Assembly (NCBI GenBank): GCA_938040915.1 | Contig: CALHZE010000324.1 | Coordinates: 1-5,478, forward strand | Source: an uncultured Bacteroidia bacterium | Lineage (GTDB): Bacteria; Bacteroidota; Bacteroidia; Bacteroidales; CAJPTX01 | Reading direction: 5' to 3' | Length of the DNA: 5,478 bases | Part shown: positions 1 through 5,478 of the stretch, one piece after another | How positions within the stretch are numbered: the first letter of the stretch is position 1 | Layout of the letters: each line of letters opens with the position of its first letter | Notes under the pieces: model-generated | The model's database searches: none | Told to the model about the DNA's origin: nothing | The model's input: the letters and a program-made list of their open reading frames with translations, nothing else | Program-made: the position numbers and the translations under genes

Positions 1-71
1 ACGCGGCGAGCGTCGCTAAGGGCGCGCAGCTCATGCGAGTGACAAGCGAATAAGCTCTAATTCAGAACGGT

Positions 72-111
72 GGCACGTGAGGTAGCGAGTTGTGGGCGGA
101 CACTACGTGCC
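72..111. repeat. Short inverted repeat in the upstream leader
   Basis: GGCACGT at 72-78 is matched by its reverse complement ACGTGCC at 105-111, giving a 7-bp GC-rich stem around a 26-base loop. The left arm overlaps a CACGTG palindrome (74-79). The repeat lies just upstream of the candidate -7 element, so it could be an operator-like site or the remains of an upstream terminator. There is no T tract right after it, which argues against a simple terminator. The rest of 1-158 shows no convincing coding sequence; short open stretches at the left edge are too small to assign to an upstream gene. Confidence 0.25.
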
Positions 112-126
112 CGTGGCAAAAATGGC

Positions 127-135
127 TATCTTTGC
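127..135 (+). promoter_or_regulatory. Candidate Bacteroidota -7 promoter element
   Basis: TATCTTTGC matches the TAnnTTTG consensus for the -7 element of the primary sigma factor in Bacteroidota. It ends 23 bases before the ATG at 159, which would give a short, AT-rich leader of roughly 15-20 bases. I see no good TTTG-like -33 element at the expected 19-21 base spacing, so the call rests on the -7 motif and its position. It would drive the DUF4199 gene and probably the genes downstream. Confidence 0.5.
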
Positions 136-158
136 ACAAAGCAAATTTGGTGTAAACA

Positions 159-701
159 ATGGACTATAACCAGTTGGACACGACCCAACAACGACCCGCA
201 ATGACCCCTCTCGCTGGTCAGTGGGGGCTCTACCTCGGGCTCTTTCTGAGCTTTACGCTTGTGTTACAAATCTATCTGTCAGACTTCGTCTCGCGCCTGA
301 GCGGGCTCTTCTCTCTCGTGGAGTTTGGGATGACCGTCTTCCTCCTTTACCTCGGGGCAAAGACCTATCGCGACACCCTCCCCGATGCGCCACTGCGTTA
401 CGGTCAGGCATTTCAATTTGGCGCACTCCAAGGACTGTTTGCGACCATCTTGGTGACCGTGCCCTTTGTCATCACCCTCTACGTTTTGAAGCCGTCATAC
501 CCCCAAGAGCTACAGCAAAAGGTCATCGCGATGTATGAAGAGATGGGGATGAACGAGGAGATGATCGAGCAAAGCATGAAGTATGTTAAGCTCTTTTACA
601 CGAAAGGGTTCTTGCTTGTCTCATCAATTGGCGGCACTTTTTTGAAGACACTCATCGCGATGCTCATCGCCGCTGCGTTTGCACAGCGGAAGCCACGCTA
701 A
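159..701 (+). CDS. DUF4199 domain membrane protein
   Basis: A 180-residue inner-membrane protein of unknown biochemical role that fits the Bacteroidota DUF4199 family in length and layout. Hydrophobic segments lie at about residues 22-40, 50-67, 84-110 and 150-175. A soluble, charged and Met-rich stretch at about 111-149 (LQQKVIAMYEEMGMNEEMIE) sits between helices three and four, as is typical of the family. The tail ends in basic residues (QRKPR), which suggests a cytoplasmic C-terminus. The start at 159 is supported by the -7 element 24 bases upstream. There is no strong Shine-Dalgarno, only an A-rich leader, which is common in this phylum. Family members often sit directly before a family 2 glycosyltransferase, as here, which suggests a partner role in lipid-linked sugar transfer. 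That role is inference. Confidence 0.8.
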   Translation: MDYNQLDTTQQRPAMTPLAGQWGLYLGLFLSFTLVLQIYLSDFVSRLSGLFSLVEFGMTVFLLYLGAKTYRDTLPDAPLRYGQAFQFGALQGLFATILVTVPFVITLYVLKPSYPQELQQKVIAMYEEMGMNEEMIEQSMKYVKLFYTKGFLLVSSIGGTFLKTLIAMLIAAAFAQRKPR

Positions 702-758
702 GGTTTAGCGCACCTCTCGCGTTGCGGCTACGCCGCCATTCGCCCCACAACCTTTTTT
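700..758 (+). other. Intergenic hairpin with T tract, possible attenuator or weak terminator
   Basis: The 81-base gap after the DUF4199 gene contains a 5-bp stem with a 3-base loop (GCGGC 724-728, GCCGC 732-736). It is nested inside a possible outer pairing of AAGGTT (700-705) with AACCTT (749-754), and six Ts run from 753 to 758. The outer pairing encloses more than 40 bases and the T tract is 16 bases from the inner stem, so as a classical terminator it is weak. It could reduce read-through into the glycosyltransferase gene or stabilise a processed mRNA end. Confidence 0.25.
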
Positions 759-770
759 AACCCCAAAGAG

Positions 771-775
771 AGGAG
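771..775 (+). promoter_or_regulatory. Ribosome binding site of the glycosyltransferase gene
   Basis: AGGAG lies 7 bases before the ATG at 783, inside the purine-rich run AAAGAGAGGAGA. This is a near-ideal Shine-Dalgarno site, unusually clear for Bacteroidota, and it fixes the start at 783. Confidence 0.65.
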
Positions 776-782
776 ACTCGGC

Positions 783-1781
783 ATGGAAAACCCTGTTTGC
801 GCTGGCGTAGAGGCGCCAGATGTTTCAATCATTGTGCCACTTTACAACGAGGCGGAGTCGTTGCCTGAGCTTATCGCGTGGATAGACCGCGTGGTGGCGG
901 GCGAGGGGTGGCGCGCCGAGTTGCTGTTGATTGACGACGGGAGTCGCGACGCGTCGTGGTCGGTGATCAGGGTGCAAGCGCCGGCACACCTGCATGTACG
1001 CGCCTTTCGTTTTCAACGCAATTATGGCAAGTCAGCGGCGCTCTCGGTGGGCTTTTTTCACGCACGCGGGCAGGTGGTATTCACTATGGATGCCGACTTA
1101 CAAGACTCGCCCGACGAGCTCCCTGCTCTTTGGCAAATGATTGTGGACGAGGGCTATGACCTCGTTTCAGGGTGGAAAAAGAAGCGTCACGACCCCGTGC
1201 TCTCGAAGAACATCCCAAGCAAGTTTTTTAACGCCACGGCGCGGTGTGTAACGGGTGTCAAGTTGCACGATTTCAACTGTGGGATCAAGGCTTACCGCCT
1301 GCCGGTGGTCAAGAGTGTGGAGCTATATGGCGACATGCACCGCTACATTCCCGCACTGGCGTATAACGCTGGTTTTCGGCGCATTGGGGAAAAAGTGGTA
1401 ACGCACTACGAACGGAAGTATGGGACGACGAAGTTCGGTTACTCGCGCTTTGTGAACGGAGCGCTTGACCTGTTGACGCTCTCTTTTATTTCGAAATTTG
1501 GGAAGCGCCCGATGCACCTATTTGGCATCTTGGGGACGTTGACCTTTTTGGGAGGTGGGGTGATTGTTGTGGTCTTGATTGTGCAGAAGATCCTTGCGCT
1601 GGCGTACCACACGGGGTATCGGCAGATCGTCGAGCAACCGCTCTTTTACATAGCGCTGGCGATGGTGTTGCTGGGGGCACAGCTTTTTTTGGCGGGGTTT
1701 ATTGGTGAACTGATCGTTCGCGCAACGCCCTATCGTGCCAACCGTTATAACATAGCTGAAACCTTGGATAGGAATGTATAA
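783..1781 (+). CDS. Family 2 glycosyltransferase, DPM/GtrB-like, membrane anchored
   Basis: A 332-residue enzyme of the GT-A fold, GT2 family, resembling dolichol/polyprenyl-phosphate sugar synthases such as DPM1, ArnC and GtrB. The expected reaction is transfer of a sugar from a nucleotide donor to a polyprenyl phosphate at the inner face of the cytoplasmic membrane. Visible motifs are the nucleotide-binding strand VSIIVPLYNE (14-23), DDGS (51-54), the metal-binding DADLQD (103-108), FNCGIKAYR (164-172) and the catalytic-loop-like RKYGTTKFGYS (211-221). Two C-terminal transmembrane helices lie at about 245-267 and 285-312, the usual anchor in GtrB-type members. The start follows a strong AGGAG site. 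The last 8 bases overlap the start of pyrD. Donor and product cannot be told from sequence. The family call is firm; the exact lipid acceptor is inference. Confidence 0.9.
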   Translation: MENPVCAGVEAPDVSIIVPLYNEAESLPELIAWIDRVVAGEGWRAELLLIDDGSRDASWSVIRVQAPAHLHVRAFRFQRNYGKSAALSVGFFHARGQVVFTMDADLQDSPDELPALWQMIVDEGYDLVSGWKKKRHDPVLSKNIPSKFFNATARCVTGVKLHDFNCGIKAYRLPVVKSVELYGDMHRYIPALAYNAGFRRIGEKVVTHYERKYGTTKFGYSRFVNGALDLLTLSFISKFGKRPMHLFGILGTLTFLGGGVIVVVLIVQKILALAYHTGYRQIVEQPLFYIALAMVLLGAQLFLAGFIGELIVRATPYRANRYNIAETLDRNV

Positions 1782-2838
1782 GCAGTTGATACGTCCGCTC
1801 CTTTTCCGTTGTGACCCAGAGCGCATTCACGAGTTTACCCTACGGATGTTGTCGTGGGGCGTCAATTGGCGACTCAACCGCGCGATGGTGCGTGGGCTTT
1901 TTCACTCGAAAAAGGACGAGATGCCGACGGAGCTCTTGGGGTGTACGTTCCGAGGACGCGTGGGGATGGCGGCGGGGTTTGACAAGCATGCGCTGTTGTG
2001 TGACCGTCTCGCGGCGCTTGGTTTTGCATTCATGGAGATGGGGACGGTTACGCCAGAGCCACAGGCGGGGAATCCGAAGCCGCGGTTGTTTCGCCTGCCA
2101 GCCGATCGGGCAGTTATCAACCGGATGGGGTTCAACAGCAAGGGATTAGAGCATGCGACACGCGCCATGCGGCGGAAGGGGCTCGCGCAACATAGAGCCA
2201 TCCCCGTGGTGGGGAATATTGGTAAAAACTCCGCCACACCCAATGAGGAGGCTTACCGCGATTATGTAGCGGGGATGCGGGGGTTGTATCCTTACGTAGA
2301 CTTTTTTGTGGTCAACGTGAGTTGCCCGAATGTCAAGGACTTACGCGCCTTGCAGGAGGAGAAGACGCTAGCGCCCATCATTGAGGCGTTGGTCGCGGAA
2401 CGGGCACAACATACGGCACGAAAACCGATACTGCTCAAGCTCGGACCGGAGGCAACAGCAGAGGAGCTTCGTTATACCGTTAAAACGGCTCTAGAAAGCG
2501 GAATAGACGGATTTGTAGTAAGTAACACTACCACGCAACGAACCGGATTAAATACCCCGTCAGAAAGACTAGAAACGATAGGTAAAGGAGGGCTTAGCGG
2601 GCGACCGTTACATAACGCTGCGTTGCGCACCGTCGGGCTCGTCAGAGAGGCAGCGGGGCGAGGCGTCCCGATTATCGGCGTGGGGGGTATATTCTCACCT
2701 CAGGACGCATTGGAGATGCTACGGGCGGGCGCTTCGCTAGTAGAGGTCTATACGGGGATGATATATGAGGGTCCGAGCCTTGTACGCCACATCAATCGTT
2801 ACTTAAAACAACACCAAGAGGAGATACCGGAATGGTAG
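1774..2838 (+). CDS. pyrD: Dihydroorotate dehydrogenase, class 2 (quinone-dependent)
   Basis: A 354-residue class 2 enzyme that oxidises dihydroorotate to orotate, the fourth step of de novo pyrimidine synthesis, and passes electrons through FMN to membrane quinone. The N-terminal extension (YKQLIRPLLFRCDPERIHEF, 2-21) is the amphipathic membrane/quinone region found only in class 2. FMN and substrate motifs follow: AAGFDK (66-71), GTVTPEPQAGNPKPRLFRL (90-108), INRMGFN (115-121), GNIGKN (147-152), LLKLGPE (220-226), SNTT (250-253), GGLSGRPL (272-279), IGVGGIFSPQDA (301-312) and YTGMIYEGP (326-334). Oddly, the active-site motif reads NVSCPN (181-186), with Cys184 where class 2 enzymes normally have the catalytic serine; cysteine there is typical of class 1. 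The gene overlaps the glycosyltransferase stop by 8 bases and the next start by 7, which indicates translational coupling. No strong Shine-Dalgarno is seen, only GGATAGG just before the ATG. Confidence 0.93.
   Translation: MYKQLIRPLLFRCDPERIHEFTLRMLSWGVNWRLNRAMVRGLFHSKKDEMPTELLGCTFRGRVGMAAGFDKHALLCDRLAALGFAFMEMGTVTPEPQAGNPKPRLFRLPADRAVINRMGFNSKGLEHATRAMRRKGLAQHRAIPVVGNIGKNSATPNEEAYRDYVAGMRGLYPYVDFFVVNVSCPNVKDLRALQEEKTLAPIIEALVAERAQHTARKPILLKLGPEATAEELRYTVKTALESGIDGFVVSNTTTQRTGLNTPSERLETIGKGGLSGRPLHNAALRTVGLVREAAGRGVPIIGVGGIFSPQDALEMLRAGASLVEVYTGMIYEGPSLVRHINRYLKQHQEEIPEW
2818..2823 (+). promoter_or_regulatory. Ribosome binding site of the YedF-like gene, inside pyrD
   Basis: GAGGAG lies within the last codons of pyrD, 8 bases before the ATG at 2832. 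It supports that start and shows the gene has its own initiation signal even though it overlaps pyrD. Confidence 0.6.
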
Positions 2839-3440
2839 AGGTAGATTGTCGGGGGATGGTTTGCCCCCAGCCCATCATTGCCACACGTAAGGCGATGCGT
2901 GAAGAGAAGGAGGGTACGGAGATACGGGTCGTGGTTGATAACCACACCTCATATCAGAATGTGCAAACGCTGCTCACGGGCTTTGGCTGTAAGGTGGAGA
3001 CACAGGAGGGAGAGGGGCTGTTTCAAGTCACCTTTCGTAACCCACGCTTAGCGTCAGAGCTGCTTGCGCCGAGCCAAGACCCGACGGCTTGTCCGACGGA
3101 GACGGTGGGGGCTACGCTGTTGTGTGCGACAAATGTGTTGGGAGTAGGCGACGATACGCTAGGGACGATCCTAATGAAAGGGTTTCTGAGTACGCTACTC
3201 GAATGGACGCCCGCCCCCGAAGCGATTCTTTTTCTCAACAGTGGGGTAAAGCTCTGCCTAGCAGATTCGGGCGCGCTAGAGACCCTCAAAGCGCTAGAGG
3301 CAAAGGGGACAGCGCTCATTATCTGTGGCACGTGTGTAGACTACTACAAGGTGCGCGAAGCGGTGGCTGTGGGAACAATTGGCAATATGCAAACGATATC
3401 CGAACGCCTCGCAAGAGCAACAAAAGTTGTGCGGCTATAA
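2832..3440 (+). CDS. yedF: YedF-type TusA-DsrE fusion, sulfur/selenium carrier-like
   Basis: A 202-residue soluble protein with two domains. Residues 1-69 are a TusA/SirA-like domain with the persulfide-carrier signature CPQP (Cys11) inside VDCRGMVCPQP. A linker (about 70-92) leads to a DsrE/F-like domain (93-202) with GVGDDTLGTILMKGF (104-118), ILFLNSGVKL (132-141), CGTC (165-168) and IGNMQTI (183-189). This arrangement matches the family known as selenium metabolism protein YedF, whose members tend to occur in genomes with SelD. In related carriers the CPxP cysteine holds a persulfide that is handed to a partner; whether sulfur or selenium is moved here is unknown. It is the last gene of the cluster, overlaps pyrD by 7 bases and is followed by a strong terminator. 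Length is normal for the family and the key cysteines are intact. The family call is firm; the exact role is inference, and the symbol is by family resemblance. Confidence 0.85.
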   Translation: MVEVDCRGMVCPQPIIATRKAMREEKEGTEIRVVVDNHTSYQNVQTLLTGFGCKVETQEGEGLFQVTFRNPRLASELLAPSQDPTACPTETVGATLLCATNVLGVGDDTLGTILMKGFLSTLLEWTPAPEAILFLNSGVKLCLADSGALETLKALEAKGTALIICGTCVDYYKVREAVAVGTIGNMQTISERLARATKVVRL

Positions 3441-3517
3441 GACCGCAGAAACGCCGGTAAGAGCAGCGATAACGAAACAGGCAAACACCAAGGCGAAGGC
3501 GTTACACACGTTCAAGA

Positions 3518-3563
3518 AATAAAGGCGGGGAGCAATAGCTTAAGCTATTGCTCCGCCTTTATT
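3518..3563. terminator. Bidirectional rho-independent terminator between convergent genes
   Basis: A nearly perfect palindrome of about 22 bp per arm is centred on AGCTTAAGCT (3537-3546), with TTAA as the likely loop. The only asymmetry is two extra Gs in the left arm (GGCGGGGAGC against GCTCCGCC on the right). The right end reads TTTATTAT on the plus strand and the left end reads TTTATTTCTT on the minus strand, so each direction gets a GC-rich stem followed by a T-rich tail. It lies 77 bases after the YedF-like gene and 47 bases after the SusD stop on the other strand. The rest of 3441-3610 shows no gene. Confidence 0.85.
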
Positions 3564-3610
3564 ATGCCCCGCCGGTTTCTAGCGAGGATGCCGCGTAGCT
3601 TTCCCTCTTT

Positions 3611-5101
3611 CTACCACCCAGCGTTCTGACGAATAGAGGGGTTGCAGATGATGTCGTGATGTGGAATAGGCCACACGAACTTAGGGTCGCGATTGTCACG
3701 ATCTAACTCCGTATACCCCTCGCGCGGCGAGACATTAAGGAACATCTCGTCTTGCGGATTATGTCGCGTGCACGATAGCCCCCAACGGCGCAAATCAAAC
3801 AAGCGGTAGCCCTCGAATGCCAGCTCACGCGTGCGCTCGTTACGCACTTCTGCGAGGAGGTTATCACCGGTCACCGTAGCCTCGATCGCCGCAATACCGC
3901 GAGCAGCACGCAAGGTGTTAAGCTTGTCACGCGCCACATCTGGTTCGCCGTCCATCGCTGCCGCCTCTGCCCAGATAAGGTAAATCTCAGGCAAGCGGAA
4001 GGGTTTGGGGAGGTGACGATACTCTAAATTACTGCCGTGATTGAAGATAGGATTGCCTGGGAACTTGTTAATCGCCCATGCCTTCTGTGGGTAAAGCATG
4101 TCATTGATATCGAGGAGCTCCTCGTTGGTAAAGTAGACCTTCTTGCGCCAATCGGCATCGTCATAAAGGTCAACCACCCATTGCGCCGGCAACCACGACG
4201 GTTGGAGCTTGTTCCCCTTTGAGCTTTGGCGTTCACCTAGGGCGATCATACTTTGAGTCAGCTCGTTGGGGTAGTTTCCAGGGAGCAGCATTAGGTTCTC
4301 GTTAGAAGCGCGGTCTTCGTGCCAATACTTCTCTATTGCCACGGCGCTGCTCATAAGGCTATAGGCACTATTAGCAACGTCATAACACGCGTCCTTTGCC
4401 ATCTTCCAATCGCCCATCGTGAGAGCCACTCGCGCCTTTAGCGCCCGCACCACATCGACAGTAACCTCCGTGGAGTTGGGACGCCCGACCTTGGCACGGA
4501 GGAGCTTTTCAGCTTGCCCGAGGTCAGCAAGGATGTTGTCAAATATTTCCTTTTGCGTAGCACGCGCCGGCTTGTCCTTAAGGTCTAACTGACCAACCCA
4601 CGGGACGCAGAGCTCGTCGGGTTGGTAGGGACGTGACCAGCGCAGCGCCAACTCATGATAGCAATAAGCACGGAAGAAGTGTGCAGCGCCGCGGACAATC
4701 TTTACCGTATCGGCTATCGAGGGACGCTCTGGGCTATAAGACGTGACCTTGTCTAGAAAGAAGTTTACGTTGCGGATCGTCGCATAATAGCTAAGGTAGA
4801 CCGTGCCCACGGGCTGTGTCGAGGAGTTAAACTCGTCCCAGTTGTGAGTATACTGCTTCTTATTGGTCTTCGTCGCATTGAGCATATCGGCTTGGTAGTC
4901 TTGAAGGAGGGAGAAGTTCCCATACTGGAGGGTTCGGAAGTAAGTATAGAACCCATAATACCACGCCATTAAGTCCTTCTTATTCTGAAGAGACTGTTCG
5001 CGCACGATGGCTTGTGGCGGCTCTAACTCCTTGGTACAGGAGAGAAGCGAAATGCCAGCAAGGAGGAGCAAGAGAGGGAGTGCAAGATATCGTTTCATCA
5101 T
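3611..5101 (-). CDS. SusD/RagB-like nutrient-uptake outer-membrane lipoprotein
   Basis: A 496-residue surface lipoprotein that should bind ligand as the lid of a TonB-dependent SusC channel. The signal peptide has basic residues (KR) and a hydrophobic core, and ends in the lipobox LLSC with Cys22 as the lipidated residue. TKE follows at once, resembling the Bacteroidota surface-export signal. The N-terminal half (about 40-240) is the helical TPR-like SusD region. The C-terminal half carries the family marks PFRLPEIYLIWAEA, RNERTRELAFEG (420-431) with FDLRRWG (435-441), and the closing WPIPHHDIICNPSIRQNAGW. Length is normal. Two adjacent ATGs are possible: 5101 lies 4 bases from the purine-rich site and 5098 lies 7, so the second Met may be the real start. 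The SusC-like partner lies 17 bases upstream. The substrate cannot be told; no glycosidase, peptidase or regulator is visible in the window. Confidence 0.93.
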   Translation of the reverse strand: MMKRYLALPLLLLLAGISLLSCTKELEPPQAIVREQSLQNKKDLMAWYYGFYTYFRTLQYGNFSLLQDYQADMLNATKTNKKQYTHNWDEFNSSTQPVGTVYLSYYATIRNVNFFLDKVTSYSPERPSIADTVKIVRGAAHFFRAYCYHELALRWSRPYQPDELCVPWVGQLDLKDKPARATQKEIFDNILADLGQAEKLLRAKVGRPNSTEVTVDVVRALKARVALTMGDWKMAKDACYDVANSAYSLMSSAVAIEKYWHEDRASNENLMLLPGNYPNELTQSMIALGERQSSKGNKLQPSWLPAQWVVDLYDDADWRKKVYFTNEELLDINDMLYPQKAWAINKFPGNPIFNHGSNLEYRHLPKPFRLPEIYLIWAEAAAMDGEPDVARDKLNTLRAARGIAAIEATVTGDNLLAEVRNERTRELAFEGYRLFDLRRWGLSCTRHNPQDEMFLNVSPREGYTELDRDNRDPKFVWPIPHHDIICNPSIRQNAGW

Positions 5102-5104
5102 TCG

Positions 5105-5111
5105 ATCCTTT
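5105..5111 (-). promoter_or_regulatory. Ribosome binding site of the SusD-like gene
   Basis: On the minus strand AAAGGAT lies in the 17-base gap between the SusC-like stop and the SusD-like start. Its spacing suits the second in-frame ATG (5098) better than the first (5101), which makes the start ambiguous by one codon. Confidence 0.5.
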
Positions 5112-5118
5112 CCGAAAG

Positions 5119-5478
5119 TTAGAACTTCAACTCAATACCCGCAGCTACCTGCCGCGTACTCGGGTTAGCACCTAACGAGAGGTTAAGCGGTAACTCGGGG
5201 TCTGGGCCCGTGAAGTTGGTAAATGTAAGGAGGTTACGCACGGTGCAATAGATCTTTGCAGAGGCAAAGAACTTGGTGCGAGCGATATAGTCTTTCGGTA
5301 CGATGTATCCCACCGTAAGGTTCTTCCACCGGATGAAAGAGGCATCTTCCAAGAAACGGTCGTCGTAGTGAGTCCATCGTCCTGAGCCCGGATAGTCGGC
5401 TTGGTCGCCGGGCTGCTTCCACTGCTTCTTTTCTAAGACCGTGCGCGAAAGGTTGGGGAAGCTTCCGCCCATGGGGTT
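5119..5478 (-). CDS. SusC/RagA-like TonB-dependent outer-membrane transporter, C-terminal part
   Basis: Only the last 119 codons are in the window; the frame stays open through the right edge, and the first Met in view (5472) is internal, since the upstream codons (Asn-Pro) are in frame. The fragment matches the end of SusC-family beta-barrels: an ASFIRWKNLTVGY motif, then the barrel strand and loop KIYCTVRNLLTFTNFTGPDP, and a final strand ending in ELKF with a terminal Phe, the usual signal for barrel assembly. A full-length family member is around 1000 residues, so the plug domain, TonB box and any N-terminal extension lie outside. It sits 17 bases upstream of the SusD-like gene, the standard order, and the two should form one import complex. 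The call is firm even from a fragment because of the motif and the pairing. Confidence 0.88.
   Translation of the reverse strand, partial: NPMGGSFPNLSRTVLEKKQWKQPGDQADYPGSGRWTHYDDRFLEDASFIRWKNLTVGYIVPKDYIARTKFFASAKIYCTVRNLLTFTNFTGPDPELPLNLSLGANPSTRQVAAGIELKF

Noticed and set aside
1..60. Possible tail of an upstream gene at the left edge
   Set aside because: Short open stretches end within the first few dozen bases in more than one frame, and none has recognisable protein character, so no gene can be claimed.
221..538. Plus-strand open frame of 105 codons inside the DUF4199 gene
   Set aside because: It lies wholly within a gene with clear membrane-protein structure, its product is Arg/Leu-rich without any motif, and it has no start signal of its own.
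1518..1826. Minus-strand open frames opposite the glycosyltransferase and pyrD genes (for example 1518-1826 and 1902-2243)
   Set aside because: Low-complexity basic translations with no family resemblance, fully antisense to well-supported genes.
3089..3460. Plus-strand 123-codon frame overlapping and running past the YedF-like gene
   Set aside because: It is out of frame with a strongly motif-supported gene, its product is Arg/Ser-rich and featureless, and there is no convincing ribosome binding site.
3518..3563. Long inverted repeat as a mobile-element end or MITE
   Set aside because: There is no flanking target duplication and no second copy in the window. Its position between convergent genes and T-rich tails on both sides fit a terminator.
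5119..5472. Reading the SusC-like fragment as a complete small gene starting at the Met at 5472
   Set aside because: The frame stays open to the window edge and the fragment matches only the C-terminal barrel of a much larger transporter, so that Met is internal.

Overview
The window looks like Bacteroidota chromosome, most likely Bacteroidales. The evidence is a SusC/SusD (RagA/RagB) outer-membrane pair, a SusD lipoprotein whose lipobox cysteine is followed by a TKE surface-export-like motif, a DUF4199 membrane protein beside a family 2 glycosyltransferase, and a TAnnTTTG-type -7 element. The moderately GC-rich sequence and the gene set would suit a Porphyromonas-like organism, but that genus guess is inference.

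Layout: positions 1-158 are non-coding leader, with a short inverted repeat and a candidate promoter. A plus-strand cluster of four genes follows: a DUF4199 four-helix membrane protein (159-701), a membrane-anchored DPM/GtrB-type family 2 glycosyltransferase (783-1781), a class 2 dihydroorotate dehydrogenase, pyrD (1774-2838), and a YedF-type TusA-DsrE fusion protein (2832-3440). The last three genes overlap end to start by 7-8 bases, so they are almost certainly co-transcribed and translationally coupled. An 81-base gap with a possible hairpin and a T tract separates the first gene from the second.

The region 3441-3610 carries no gene. It holds a strong, nearly perfect inverted repeat (3518-3563) that reads as a bidirectional terminator between converging transcription units. 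On the minus strand are a complete SusD/RagB-like lipoprotein (3611-5101) and, 17 bases upstream of it, the C-terminal 119 codons of its SusC/RagA-like TonB-dependent partner, which runs off the right edge.

How they work together: the minus-strand pair should form an outer-membrane importer for a glycan or peptide ligand that cannot be named from this window. The plus-strand cluster combines lipid-linked sugar transfer, the quinone-linked step of pyrimidine synthesis and a persulfide/selenium carrier-like protein. It looks like a housekeeping cluster, not a dedicated pathway. I see no mobile element, CRISPR array, tRNA or rRNA, and no clearly new system. The most notable points are a cysteine where class 2 PyrD enzymes normally have the catalytic serine, and the coupling of yedF to pyrD.
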